Shown: in pieces, positions 9,091-18,003 of the stretch
How the letters are laid out: the number at the start of each line of letters is the position of its first letter
Position numbering within the stretch: the first letter of the stretch is position 1
From: Clostridium sp. MCC353
GTDB lineage: Bacteria; Bacillota; Clostridia; Lachnospirales; Lachnospiraceae
Assembly (NCBI RefSeq): GCF_018785315.1
Contig: NZ_WQPN01000109.1
Location: forward strand, 91,491-155,490
DNA length: 64,000 nucleotides
Reading direction: 5' to 3'
The notes under the pieces: generated by a model
The model's input: only the letters and a program-made list of their open reading frames with translations
Database searches by the model: none
What the model was told of the DNA's origin: nothing
Translations under genes and position numbers: made by a program

Positions 9091-9996
9091 ATGAACTTAA
9101 AACAGCTAACCTATATCACCACAATCGCGGAGACACAGAACATTTCAAAGGCTGCCGATCTGCTCTTTATATCCAGGCCGGCTCTGAACCATTATCTGAC
9201 AAGCCTGGAACGGGAACTGGGGTTTTTGCTGTTTAAAAGGATCAGAAAAAAACTGATTCCCACAGAGGCTGGAGCTGTTTATATCCGGTCTGCCAGGGAG
9301 ATTCTTGAGATTAAAAAGCAGACTTATAAGGTTCTGGACGAGTTGTCCAACTGTGAGACAGGCTGTTTAAATCTGGGCATCACCCGGGTGATCGGCGCAG
9401 CCATGTTTAACCGGATATTTCCTGTATTTCATGAAAAATATCCACATTTCACGGTGAATCTGGTGGAAGGGAATGTAAATAAACTGGAAGAGTACGTGTT
9501 GGAAGGAAAAATCGACTTCGCCGTCGTCGGGCAGTGCTCCATACACTCCCAGTTGGAGCATATTTCCTTTGCGCCCTGCGAAGTTGTCATCGCCCTGCCC
9601 CTCAACCATCCTTTGGCCCATCTGGCAGCTCCTGCGAACCAGCCCTATGCGTCACTGGACTTAAAATCACTGAAAAATGACGCCTTTATCCTCATGTCCA
9701 AGGATACTAAACTGCGTTCCATCGCTGAATCCCATTTCATTAAGGCCGGTTTCCTGCCTAAAATTATGCTGGAAACCAGCCTCAGCTCCACGGCTTATGA
9801 GATGGTGCAACAGGGCGTGGGGCCGTCCATTTTGATGGAAACATCTATTAAGGATAAGCGGAGCGCCGCCTGCTTTTCGCTGGAACCTAAGGAGTACTGG
9901 AGCCAGAGCATTGCGTTCAGAAAAGGTATGATTTTTACCAAGGCGGAGAGTTATTTTATTGAGCTGGCTAAGGAGTATTTTGAAGCTTTAATTTAG
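9091..9996 (+). CDS. LysR family transcriptional regulator
   Basis: A 301-residue regulator. Residues 1-60 form the winged helix-turn-helix (LKQLTYITTIAETQNISKAADLLFISRPALNHYLTSLE shape), and residues ~90-300 the periplasmic-binding-like effector domain. AAGGAGGG precedes the ATG. Divergent from the amidohydrolase-TctC operon, which it most likely controls; it may also be co-transcribed with the nitroreductase gene 69 bp downstream. Effector unknown. Confidence 0.9.
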   Translation: MNLKQLTYITTIAETQNISKAADLLFISRPALNHYLTSLERELGFLLFKRIRKKLIPTEAGAVYIRSAREILEIKKQTYKVLDELSNCETGCLNLGITRVIGAAMFNRIFPVFHEKYPHFTVNLVEGNVNKLEEYVLEGKIDFAVVGQCSIHSQLEHISFAPCEVVIALPLNHPLAHLAAPANQPYASLDLKSLKNDAFILMSKDTKLRSIAESHFIKAGFLPKIMLETSLSSTAYEMVQQGVGPSILMETSIKDKRSAACFSLEPKEYWSQSIAFRKGMIFTKAESYFIELAKEYFEALI

Positions 9997-10065
9997 GGGT
10001 TGACAGCAGAATATACCAGAACGAATTTTTTAAATTTAATAAATCATTACAGAGGAGGATTTCAC

Positions 10066-10656
10066 ATGATCAAAGCAATCGAAGACAGACGAAGCATCCG
10101 TAAATATAAAACTGATAAAGTTCCTCAAGCCATCATCGAGGAGATTTTAAAAGCAGGAATTTTAGCCCCGTCGTCCAAAAACAGACAGCCCTGGAAATTT
10201 ACAGTGGTAACAGGCGATTCCAAGGATGAGATGATTTCTGTCATGGAAATAGGGCTGGAAAGAGAAGAAAGAGAGCCGCTGCTGCCCGGCAGTTCCAAGC
10301 ATCTGATGGGCGCGGAGCACACGTTAGCAATTATGAATCAGGCTCCTGTGATCATTTTCATTACAAATCCGCTGGGACTGGACATGAACCTCACCCTGTC
10401 CGCCGAAGACCGGATTTATGAAATATGCAATGCCCAGTCAGTGGGGGCTGCCATTGAAAATATGACTTTAACAGCAGCTGAGGCAGGGTTGGGAAGCTTG
10501 TGGATCTGCGACACTTATTTTGCTTATAAAGAATTATGTGACTGGCTGGGCACAGGAGGGGAATTGTTTGCCGCCCTGGCTATAGGATATGCCGATGAAG
10601 CGCCTTCCCCCAGGCCCAGGAAAGATATGGTTGATGTTGTGGAGTGGAGAGATTGA
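10066..10656 (+). CDS. Nitroreductase family flavoprotein
   Basis: A 196-residue FMN-dependent oxidoreductase of the nitroreductase family. The N-terminus AIEDRRSIRKYK and LAPSSKNRQPWKF are the family's FMN-contact motifs; AAEAGLGSLWICD is the conserved later segment. AGAGGAGGA directly precedes the ATG at 10066. Likely homodimeric and cytoplasmic. It follows the LysR gene in the same direction. Substrate unknown. Confidence 0.9.
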   Translation: MIKAIEDRRSIRKYKTDKVPQAIIEEILKAGILAPSSKNRQPWKFTVVTGDSKDEMISVMEIGLEREEREPLLPGSSKHLMGAEHTLAIMNQAPVIIFITNPLGLDMNLTLSAEDRIYEICNAQSVGAAIENMTLTAAEAGLGSLWICDTYFAYKELCDWLGTGGELFAALAIGYADEAPSPRPRKDMVDVVEWRD

Positions 10657-10671
10657 ACTTTCTAACATGAG

Positions 10672-10875
10672 CTAATCCTCAAATATAAAAAGTTCCTCTA
10701 TCGACGCTCTAACCGCTTTAGAGATATCAATGGCCAGTTTCAGGGACGGATTATACCTTCCGGCCTCTAAACGTATGATCGTCTCCCTCCGCACATGGAC
10801 GGTTTCCGCCAGTTTCTCCTGGGAAAGCCCGGCAAGCTGGCGGTATTTTTTCAGATTACATTGAAAAGACGGCAT
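10672..10875 (-). CDS. Short XRE-family HTH regulator
   Basis: A 67-residue protein that is almost entirely a Cro/CI helix-turn-helix ([20 protein letters not shown], then [20 protein letters not shown]). TAGGAGGG lies seven bases before the ATG at 10875; a TTG two codons earlier is less likely. It begins 12 bp after the DUF3796 gene, so the two form an operon. It probably represses the shared promoter, whose -10 region is buried in inverted repeats. Confidence 0.88.
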   Translation of the reverse strand: MPSFQCNLKKYRQLAGLSQEKLAETVHVRRETIIRLEAGRYNPSLKLAIDISKAVRASIEELFIFED

Positions 10876-10887
10876 TTTCAATCCCTC

Positions 10888-11244
10888 CTAATGCTTTTCA
10901 TAATATGCAAATAATACGGCATAAACAATAAGGGTCAGGGACCATCCCAATGCGGAAACCGCAACAACAAACTCCTTTGTAAAGAAAGACATCGATGATC
11001 CCCAGCCAATTATAAACAGAGCGGTCATAGGAATCATGGCCGTTTTCAACTTGGCTTTGTTGGAATTATCAATATATCTTTCATCGGGCGTATCTTCCAG
11101 CAGTTTTCCGAGGACAAAATAACTGAAAAATGAGAAGAAACTGAAAAAGAACAAGCAGCTTACATCCCGGTTAATAAAGTACAGAAAACCCAGAAAGCCA
11201 AAGAAACCAAATGCGCCGCAATACTTTAAGTTTTTCTTTTTCAT
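10888..11244 (-). CDS. DUF3796 family membrane protein
   Basis: A 118-residue protein with an N-terminal Phe/Gly-rich hydrophobic stretch (GAFGFFGFLGFLYF), a second hydrophobic segment (~30-48), a charged loop and two C-terminal membrane spans. This resembles DUF3796 proteins, which commonly pair with a short HTH regulator as here. TAGGAGG precedes the ATG. Function unknown. Confidence 0.72.
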   Translation of the reverse strand: MKKKNLKYCGAFGFFGFLGFLYFINRDVSCLFFFSFFSFFSYFVLGKLLEDTPDERYIDNSNKAKLKTAMIPMTALFIIGWGSSMSFFTKEFVVAVSALGWSLTLIVYAVLFAYYEKH

Positions 11245-11254
11245 ATATACCTCC

Positions 11255-11314
11255 TATAGTGATATAATTGTCACTTTATGTTATAAATATATCACTATAC
11301 AGATCAAACGTCAA
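11255..11314 (-). promoter_or_regulatory. Promoter and operators of the DUF3796-HTH operon
   Basis: Minus-strand TTGACG (11309-11314), 17-bp spacer, TATATT (11286-11291). A perfect inverted repeat, TATAGTGATA (11255-11264) and TATCACTATA (11290-11299), overlaps the -10 box, and a second dyad AGTGA...TCACT (11258-11275) lies inside. Three ATCACTA/AGTGA half-sites suggest binding of the short HTH protein for autoregulation. Confidence 0.65.
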
Positions 11315-11324
11315 GGCATTAAAC

Positions 11325-11700
11325 CTCACGAATATCATATCCCTCCAGCATAATATCAATTGTTCTAAGCAAAGTTTTCTGGCTATAGTGTTTTCGTGCT
11401 ATATAAAACAGCATCTCCGTATTTAAGCAAAATTCTTTTGCCGTATTTTTTATGACTTCCTCTGGCCTTGCTGCGTCCACAGGCGCTTCATCCATGCTGC
11501 TTATTGCATCAAGAAGCTGAAGATATCGATAATTTGTATTATTTACAACTGCGGGGGCTTGTGAATTTCAATCAGAATATCTGTCGGGATTCTCTTTTTT
11601 GTAAAGGTTTGTAGCAATCGATCTCTGCTTTTTTGCTGCTGGATACATAATAGGATTATCAATAATTTTTTCGTAAATAATTAAAACCAGCAACAGGTCT
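11325..11700 (-). pseudogene. Decayed coding region, family unrecognised
   Basis: On the minus strand a frame ends in TAA near 11325 after the tail TLLRTIDIMLEGYDIREV. Its last 58 codons can be read from an ATG near 11500 (MDEAPVDAARPEEVIKNTA...). Reading further upstream needs one frame change near 11560 to join LQTFTKKRIPTDILIEIHKPP to AVVNNTNYRYLQLLDAISS, which looks like a frameshifted older gene. No ribosome site is convincing. The family is not recognised. Lies in a 480-bp gap otherwise without genes. Confidence 0.4.
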
Positions 11701-11721
11701 ATTGTTTGTCGCTGGTTTTAA
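11681..11721. terminator. Bidirectional terminator after the sulfatase operon
   Basis: TTAAAACCAGC (11681-11691) pairs perfectly with GCTGGTTTTAA (11711-11721), a 11-bp stem with short T-runs on both sides. It lies 57 bp beyond the minus-strand sulfatase stop and can end that operon. Confidence 0.65.
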
Positions 11722-11777
11722 CATATTTGGCACACTTTTTCTCTTTCTGCAAAAACTTCATTCTAAAAAGCGGCAGT

Positions 11778-13274
11778 TTAATAATCATTAATCCGATTCA
11801 TCGAATAATCCATATTCTTCATAACCGCATCATCAAAATTCTTCTTAATCAGCTCCGCCTTCAGCCCCGCATACTCCGGCGCATCCCAGAGATTTTCAAA
11901 CTCATGCGGGTCTTTCTCCAGATCATACAGCTCCCCGAATTCCTTATTATGATAATTCACAATCTTATATCTTCCGTCAAACCTCATGGTCGCGAAGATG
12001 TCCTCGTGTGTCCCCTTCAGGCAGTAATAGAATTCCGAATACACCGCATCCTTATGGTAATCCGGCGACGCCTTTCCGGTGAGAATGGGCGCCAGGCTCT
12101 TTCCCTGCATGTAGAACGGAACTTCATATCCGGCCAGTTCCATCAAAGTCGGGGCCAGGTCAACCAGTTCCACAAGAGCATTGCATTTCAATCCCTTGGG
12201 GAATCTGGACGGGCAGGACATGATTAACGGGATATGGGTCAGCGCCTCGTAAAAATAAGCCCCTTTCCAGTATAAACCGTGATCCCCGTTCATCTCCCCG
12301 TGGTCGCTCATGAAGATCACAAGGGTATTGTCCTTTTCCCCGGTGGATTCCAGATAGTCCATCAGCCGTCCGAACTGGTCGTCCACCAGCTCGATTTCCG
12401 CATAATAATCCCGGAAACGTTCCCGTTTGTCCTCGTCGCTCAACTCAGGAAATGGCTCCGCCTGCCCGTCCTGGCCGCCCTGATAGAAATCCTTCTGCTG
12501 GTGGGGCGGCTTGTTGTCCAGTTCCCCTTCCTTCCAGAGAGGCAGGGGCATATCCTCGATTCTCAGCCGGTCCTTGTACTCCTGAGGCGGGTCTAAAGGC
12601 GGATGGGGATCGTAAGGATTCAGGCTGATCAGCCACGGTTTTCCCTTCCCTCTGTTCTGTTCAATGAATTCGATGGCCTTTTCCACACACCAGGTGGTCT
12701 GATGGTATTCAGCCGGGACACCCACGGTCTTGCCCGTAAAATTCGGGTTGGGAGTGGGCGGCCAGGTGGCCATGCTGGTGTATTTTCCGCCGTAGATTTC
12801 CTCCCATTTCTGGCCCTTTTCTTTCAGCCAGTTCTGGTAGTCATTTTCCCCGTTTGGCCAGTCATTGTTGGGGTGCTCGCTCCACTGCATATAGGTGTAG
12901 CCGTCGTCTGTCCTGTTTTCCATCCTGCCCTGGGCGGATGTCAGGTGCAGCTTTCCCGACAGGCCGCAGGTATAGCCCCTGTCGGCCAGCAGTTTTGTCA
13001 CCAATTTCTCGTCCTTGGAATAGGTGTCATTTCCATTGAAAAATGCCTTTGTAGTCCTGGGATACCGCCCGGTCAGAAAACAGGAGCGGCTGGGCGTGCA
13101 GATCGGCGCCTGCGTATAGGCCCTGGTGAATGCCACCCCTTCTTCCACCAGTTTATCGATGTTCGGCGTCTTTATGTATGGGTTTCCCAGACTGTGAATC
13201 GTGTCCCATCTCTGCTGGTCCGTACAGAACCAGATAATATTCAATGGTTTTTCAGCCGTTTCATTCCTTCCCAT
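11778..13274 (-). CDS. Cys-type sulfatase (cytoplasmic)
   Basis: A 498-residue sulfatase. The catalytic motif C59-T-P-S-R63 within APICTPSRSCFLTGRYP is the Cys-type signature converted to formylglycine by a maturase; Asp19-Gln20 (FCTDQQRW) and SDHGEMNGDHG provide metal ligands. No signal peptide, so cytosolic. Start 13274 is chosen because the stop of the upstream sulfatase (13276) overlaps here and AAAGGA lies 12 bases before; two earlier in-frame ATGs would overlap the other sulfatase more deeply. Last gene of the importer-sulfatase operon. No formylglycine-generating or anSME gene is in the window. Confidence 0.88.
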   Translation of the reverse strand: MGRNETAEKPLNIIWFCTDQQRWDTIHSLGNPYIKTPNIDKLVEEGVAFTRAYTQAPICTPSRSCFLTGRYPRTTKAFFNGNDTYSKDEKLVTKLLADRGYTCGLSGKLHLTSAQGRMENRTDDGYTYMQWSEHPNNDWPNGENDYQNWLKEKGQKWEEIYGGKYTSMATWPPTPNPNFTGKTVGVPAEYHQTTWCVEKAIEFIEQNRGKGKPWLISLNPYDPHPPLDPPQEYKDRLRIEDMPLPLWKEGELDNKPPHQQKDFYQGGQDGQAEPFPELSDEDKRERFRDYYAEIELVDDQFGRLMDYLESTGEKDNTLVIFMSDHGEMNGDHGLYWKGAYFYEALTHIPLIMSCPSRFPKGLKCNALVELVDLAPTLMELAGYEVPFYMQGKSLAPILTGKASPDYHKDAVYSEFYYCLKGTHEDIFATMRFDGRYKIVNYHNKEFGELYDLEKDPHEFENLWDAPEYAGLKAELIKKNFDDAVMKNMDYSMNRINDY

Positions 13275-13275
13275 G

Positions 13276-14742
13276 TTATAAATCGATCCTTTCATAAAGT
13301 TCGGCCGGCGCTTCATTTTCCTGCATCAGCCGTTTCATGGCGCCCTTTAAGCGCTCCTCGGTTTCCGGATCATCGACCGGACTTAACTGCTGCGGGTCCT
13401 TTTCCAGATCAAACAGCAGATCGCCGTACTTCATATGGCGTTCAAACCAGTAACAGGAATTATTGGGCGAAGTGTCCCCGCTGGCAGGTATCTTCATAAC
13501 CGGCGCCCCTTTTGTGAATGAAAATTCATTGGTCAGCGTCCGGTCCGCCTCCTTCAGTTCCGCAACTGAAAATGGTTCGAACATATGAAGCGGCACCAGG
13601 GTATAATTGTTCAAAAGCCCTTTTTCAGCGCTGCGGCCGCTTCTCATATACACATATCTTCCGTCCGTAATATTCACATGTTTTCCGAAATATCCGAACA
13701 AAATGTAATCGTGGATTTTCTTGTGCTCCCCAACCACCGGCAGCAGGGACATGCCCAGCATATCCTTCGGCTTTTCAATGTGGAAACAGTCTAATATTGT
13801 GGGCGCGATATCGATGGTCTGGGCCAGCTCATCCCTTCTCTCCCCGTCACATCCCAGACCCGGGTGATGCAAAAAGAACGGCGTATGGGTGATCTGCTCA
13901 TAATTGGGCATGTAATTCTTCCCGAAATACCCATGCTCACCCAGCAGATAACCATGGTCGGTATTTACAATCAGCATGGTATCTTTCCACATATCATGTT
14001 CGTCCATGAAATCCAGAAATTTCCCCAGGTAATGATCCATCATGGAAAGCACCGCCCGGTAATTCAGCCTGGCTTCCTTTACCTCTTTTGACTCCTCTTC
14101 CACTTCGCCGTAAAACGGCCAGTCGAAATCCGCCTCCTGGTCCGTATACATTTTTTTATACTTATCCGGCACGAAATAGGGTTCATGGGGATCGAAATAT
14201 TCGATATGAAGATACCAGTTGTCTTTACCGCAATTGTCCTCTAAAAACTTCATGCCCGCCTGATAGGTCTTATAATGGGGATGGTTTTCTTCCCCCTGCA
14301 TTTCCTGTCTGTTGATCCCGTCCTGACGGTGGAGGTCCAGGTTTTTCTCAAAACCGTCCACCTTTCCGGCCCAGAAATCCCCTTCCTGTCCCCGTATCAT
14401 TTCGCAGGAAGAGAATTTGGTGTGGTAGGTGCTGCCCCCTTCCTGCCAGTAATGAGCATGGTCTGTCACGCAGTGGGAATAAATTCCGTGCTCCCCCAGG
14501 ATAGCGGGCATGGAGTCGTCAAACGGTTCCAGCGGCCCCCAGCAGCGGTGCATGAAATTATACCGCCCGGTGTGCAGCTCCCTTCTGGCCGGAATGCAGG
14601 GCAGGCTGCCCACGTAAAACTTATCAAATGTCACTGTTTTTTCAGCCAGCCGTTTAAAATTAGGTGTTATCGATTCCGTATCACCATAGCAGGGCAGATA
14701 GTTCCGGTTAAGGGAATCGTACATAATCGTTATTGCCTTCAT
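13276..14742 (-). CDS. Second sulfatase (CxPAR type, cytoplasmic)
   Basis: A 488-residue sulfatase-family hydrolase. Catalytic motif C49-I-P-A-R53 in GSLPCIPARRELHTGRYNF fits the core CxPxR rule but has Ala rather than Ser/Thr at position four; metal ligands are Asp9 (MYDSLNR) and NTDHGYLLGEHG. No signal peptide. Start 14742 has GGAGG five bases upstream; a second ATG five codons earlier overlaps that ribosome site. It is 69 bp after an ABC ATPase gene and tightly coupled to the next sulfatase. It probably cleaves a small imported sulfate ester. Confidence 0.87.
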   Translation of the reverse strand: MKAITIMYDSLNRNYLPCYGDTESITPNFKRLAEKTVTFDKFYVGSLPCIPARRELHTGRYNFMHRCWGPLEPFDDSMPAILGEHGIYSHCVTDHAHYWQEGGSTYHTKFSSCEMIRGQEGDFWAGKVDGFEKNLDLHRQDGINRQEMQGEENHPHYKTYQAGMKFLEDNCGKDNWYLHIEYFDPHEPYFVPDKYKKMYTDQEADFDWPFYGEVEEESKEVKEARLNYRAVLSMMDHYLGKFLDFMDEHDMWKDTMLIVNTDHGYLLGEHGYFGKNYMPNYEQITHTPFFLHHPGLGCDGERRDELAQTIDIAPTILDCFHIEKPKDMLGMSLLPVVGEHKKIHDYILFGYFGKHVNITDGRYVYMRSGRSAEKGLLNNYTLVPLHMFEPFSVAELKEADRTLTNEFSFTKGAPVMKIPASGDTSPNNSCYWFERHMKYGDLLFDLEKDPQQLSPVDDPETEERLKGAMKRLMQENEAPAELYERIDL

Positions 14743-14811
14743 CTGATCCTCCGTCATTTTTTATTTCTGCGCCTTACTAATGCAGTCCGGCACAGTTTGT
14801 GTTCCGGTCGC

Positions 14812-15555
14812 TTACCACCATTTAATCAGTTCCGTAACTTCATTTCTCAGTTTTACGAACTCCGGGTCTGCAATGTCCCTTGGACGTGGCAGCTCATTGA
14901 TAATCGTGGTTTTTACCGTGGTCGGCTTGTTGGTCAGAATCATGATCTTATTGCCCAGATAGACCGCTTCTTCTATGTTATGGGTGATAAAAAGTACGGT
15001 TGTTTTGGTCAGCTGCCAAAGTTTTACCAATTCATCTTCCAGCTTAAAACGCAGTTCAATATCCAACTGTCCATATGGTTCATCCATCAGAAGCAGTTCC
15101 GGTTCCGTGGCAAATGCACGGGCAATGCTCACCCTCTGCAGCATGCTGGCGGAAAGCTGTTTGGGATAGTATTTTCTGAATTTTGTCAGCCCTACGATCT
15201 CCAGGTATTTTTCCACCTGCTCTTTTTTCTTCTGTTCCGGTATCTTTTTGATATCCAGGCCAAAGCTTACATTTTCCTCTACAGTGAGCCACGGCATGGT
15301 GGAGTCACCCTGGAAAATATAGGCGATGTTCTGGGTCTTAGGGTCTACTTTTTGTCCGTTCAACAGGATCTCGCCCGATGTGATATCATATATCTTCGTC
15401 AGACTGTTTAAAAATGTAGTCTTTCCACAGCCCGTAGGCCCTACAACACACAGCAGATCCCCGTCCGCCACATCGAAAGACATATCATCAAGAACCAGCA
15501 AATCCCCAAATTTCTTTGTAAGATGGTTAACTTTCACTTTTACTTTTTCGCTCAT
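14812..15555 (-). CDS. SsuB/TauB-type ABC importer ATPase with degenerate signature motif
   Basis: A 247-residue nucleotide-binding subunit of the nitrate/sulfonate/taurine importer class. Walker A GPTGCGKTT (39-47), Q-loop Q82, Walker B with catalytic E159 and switch His192 are canonical. The signature reads LSASM (134-138) instead of LSGGQ/LSGGM, and the D-loop GQLD instead of GALD. It lies 12 bp after the other ATPase gene of the operon, so the importer likely uses a heterodimer of two different ATPases. Cytoplasmic face of the membrane. Confidence 0.9.
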   Translation of the reverse strand: MSEKVKVKVNHLTKKFGDLLVLDDMSFDVADGDLLCVVGPTGCGKTTFLNSLTKIYDITSGEILLNGQKVDPKTQNIAYIFQGDSTMPWLTVEENVSFGLDIKKIPEQKKKEQVEKYLEIVGLTKFRKYYPKQLSASMLQRVSIARAFATEPELLLMDEPYGQLDIELRFKLEDELVKLWQLTKTTVLFITHNIEEAVYLGNKIMILTNKPTTVKTTIINELPRPRDIADPEFVKLRNEVTELIKWW

Positions 15556-15567
15556 TTTCCACCTCTC

Positions 15568-16344
15568 CTATAATGTGCTGTCCATGATGCCGGTAATGGT
15601 CTTTCTCAGTTCCAAGAACTCCGGCGATACCAGGTTTCTGGGTCTCGGCAGGTCAATGATATATTCCTTCTTAACCGTTGCCGGACAGTTTGTGAGCACC
15701 AGTATCCGGTCTGCCAGATAGAGGGCTTCTTCTATATTATTAGTGACAAATATTACGGTCCTCTTCTCCGCTTCCCAGATTCTCTGCAGTTCTTCCTGCA
15801 TCAGGTAGCGGGTCTGGGCGTCAAGGGCGCCGAAGGGTTCGTCCATCAGCATCACTTCCGGTTCATTGCAGTAAGCCCGGGCGATGCCCACCCTCTGTTT
15901 CATGCCGCCGGAAAGCTGTACGGGAAATGACTTCTCAAATCCCTGAAGCCCTACCAGGTCAATGTACTTCTGGGCCTTTTTCTGCCGTTCCTCTTTGCCG
16001 ACGCCGGCCACTTTCAGGCCGTATTCTACATTCCCCATGGTGGTCATCCAGGGGAAGAGGGCGGTTGACTGGAATACAACCCCTCTTGAGGGGTCAGGTT
16101 TTTCCACCAGCTTATCCCTCATCTTGATCTGTCCCGAACTGACCTTTTCAAAGCCCGCAATCAGGTTGATGATCGTGGTTTTGCCACACTGGCCCGGTCC
16201 GAACAGAACTAAAAATTCATTTTCTTTCGCTTTTACATTGAAATTCTTGACGACTTCGTATTCACCATTGGGCGTAGGAAATGATTTACATACGTCAACA
16301 CACTCAATTACTGCATTTACTGTCCGCTCTTGTTCCACCGGCAT
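15568..16344 (-). CDS. SsuB/TauB-type ABC importer ATPase lacking the switch histidine
   Basis: A 258-residue nucleotide-binding subunit. Walker A GPGQCGKTT (49-57), Q-loop Q92, signature LSGGM (144-148) and Walker B E169 are present, but the switch position reads VTNN (Asn202) where VTHD/VTHN is expected. Its defects are complementary to those of the partner ATPase. The start at 16344 (GGAGGAG five bases upstream) lies inside the end of the upstream permease gene, a 28-bp overlap that couples translation. Confidence 0.9.
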   Translation of the reverse strand: MPVEQERTVNAVIECVDVCKSFPTPNGEYEVVKNFNVKAKENEFLVLFGPGQCGKTTIINLIAGFEKVSSGQIKMRDKLVEKPDPSRGVVFQSTALFPWMTTMGNVEYGLKVAGVGKEERQKKAQKYIDLVGLQGFEKSFPVQLSGGMKQRVGIARAYCNEPEVMLMDEPFGALDAQTRYLMQEELQRIWEAEKRTVIFVTNNIEEALYLADRILVLTNCPATVKKEYIIDLPRPRNLVSPEFLELRKTITGIMDSTL

Positions 16345-17108
16345 AAGATCTCCTCCGCTTTTCTCATAATAATTGCCAGGATGTAGCCGACTACGCCAAT
16401 CATCACAATACCCGACAAAATCTGAATCATGTCATTATTATTCATTCCTGCTACGATCATCCAGCCAAGACCTTCGGACGAACGCACCATCTCAGCCGCC
16501 AGAACCGTCGCCCAGCTGCTGGAAATAGCCACCTGAAGACCTGCGAATATGGCCGGAACCGATGCAGGCAGTACAATTGTCATAAATATCTGGCTCTCTT
16601 TGGCCCCCAGCATCCTGGCCGCATTGACCACCTCCGGGTCAATGCTCTTGGCCCCCGCCAGGGAATTGAGCGTGGTGTTGGAAAATGACGCCAGAAAGAT
16701 CAAAAAGATCTTCGCATTTTCACCCAGACCAAACCAGATTATGGAAATCGGTATCCAGGCAATAGGCGGAATCGGCCTGATAATCCTAAACAGCGGATTG
16801 AAAATGGCATCGGCCATGGGATACCACCCCATCAATAGACCTAAGGCCACGCCCACAATAGAACCGATGGTAAAACCGATCATAACTCTCATCAGACTGT
16901 AACCTACATGGACCATAATGCCATGTTTTCCTACTTTACCCACAATCCCTGCGCCACACGCCTTTAAAACTTCCACCGGCCCTGGTATTAAAAGCCCTAA
17001 AGTAGTCGCCTTAGTCCCCCACAGCCAGAGCGCGAGGAATAACCCGATGGAAATACAGGCAGCCGCTGTGGATATGACTTTATCTGAATTCATCGCTTTT
17101 TTACTCAT
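16317..17108 (-). CDS. ABC importer permease (SsuC/TauC type)
   Basis: A 263-residue permease with six predicted membrane spans and the BPD_transp_1 coupling loop NAARMLGAKESQIFMTIVLPASVPAIFAGL, the EAA motif of nitrate/sulfonate/taurine importers. It overlaps the preceding permease by 4 bp (ATGA) and the following ATPase by 28 bp. Two different permeases in one operon imply a heterodimeric channel. Confidence 0.9.
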   Translation of the reverse strand: MSKKAMNSDKVISTAAACISIGLFLALWLWGTKATTLGLLIPGPVEVLKACGAGIVGKVGKHGIMVHVGYSLMRVMIGFTIGSIVGVALGLLMGWYPMADAIFNPLFRIIRPIPPIAWIPISIIWFGLGENAKIFLIFLASFSNTTLNSLAGAKSIDPEVVNAARMLGAKESQIFMTIVLPASVPAIFAGLQVAISSSWATVLAAEMVRSSEGLGWMIVAGMNNNDMIQILSGIVMIGVVGYILAIIMRKAEEILCRWNKSGQ

Positions 17109-17893
17109 TTCACATTCATTCCTTTCGCAACTTTAACCTCAACGACGTGCAGCAGGGCGTCAAATGCAGCGCCCACCGCTCCGATGGCCAGCATTCCGAC
17201 AATGATAATATCCGGTCTGGAAATGGCCCTGGCCTGCTGGATCATATAACCCAGCCCCTTGGTGGATGCCAGAAGCTCTGCCGCAACCAGCGCGGTCCAG
17301 GATGTTCCAAGGGCAACTCTCAGTCCGGTAAATATCATGGGAAGTGCGGTTGGAATGGCGATTTTAAACAGCTTCTGGTGGTCGGATGCCCCAAATACGT
17401 CGCCAACCCAGAGATGAAGCTCTTTCGTCTGCCGGATTCCCGTATAACTGTTAACAACGCAGGCGATCAGCGCTCCCAGAAAGATAACCAGCGCTTTGGA
17501 AGTAATCCCGATTCCGAATAAAAGAATGAACATGGGAATCCAGGCCAGTCCCGGAATCGGCCGGATTAAATCGAATAACGGCCTCACAAAACGGTCCACC
17601 CATTTATTCCATGCCATAGCGATTCCCAAAGGAACCCCTACAACGGCTCCCAGCATATATCCGAACAATGCCACCTTGATGCTGGCCCAAAGATGCTGGG
17701 TTAATGTGGCCCCGTCAGGAGCTTTTGTATAAAACTTTTGTACAAATGTCCGGAAAACCTTCATAGGCCCGGGAAATACTGTTTCAGATTTCATATGCAG
17801 CACATTAATGCACAGATACCAGATAAAGATAACCACGCAAATGGATGCACAGGAAACAGCCAGATACTTTAACTTTTTACCATTTTCTTTCAT
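17105..17893 (-). CDS. ABC importer permease, second subunit
   Basis: A 262-residue permease of the same class, six spans. The coupling loop is LWVGDVFGASDHQKLFKIAIPTALPMIFTGL, less like the EAA consensus than in its partner. It follows the binding-protein gene after a 263-bp gap filled by a strongly structured repeat, and overlaps the next permease by 4 bp. Confidence 0.9.
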   Translation of the reverse strand: MKENGKKLKYLAVSCASICVVIFIWYLCINVLHMKSETVFPGPMKVFRTFVQKFYTKAPDGATLTQHLWASIKVALFGYMLGAVVGVPLGIAMAWNKWVDRFVRPLFDLIRPIPGLAWIPMFILLFGIGITSKALVIFLGALIACVVNSYTGIRQTKELHLWVGDVFGASDHQKLFKIAIPTALPMIFTGLRVALGTSWTALVAAELLASTKGLGYMIQQARAISRPDIIIVGMLAIGAVGAAFDALLHVVEVKVAKGMNVK

Positions 17894-18003
17894 ATGCTCT
17901 CCTCATACAAAACTGCCTTTTTGCTGCAAACGGGATTCAGCAGACTGCCAAATCCCGTTTTTCTATCCCGGATACATCTTCTCTATGCCCCGGCTGTTTA
18001 TTT

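Noticed and set aside
12603-13499. 298-codon plus-strand open frame
   Set aside because: It lies antisense to the two sulfatase genes, has no ribosome site, and its protein has no recognisable features; it is a shadow of the GC-rich third positions.
14275-15411. 378-codon plus-strand open frame
   Set aside because: Antisense to the second sulfatase and an ABC ATPase, both with clear motifs; not coding.
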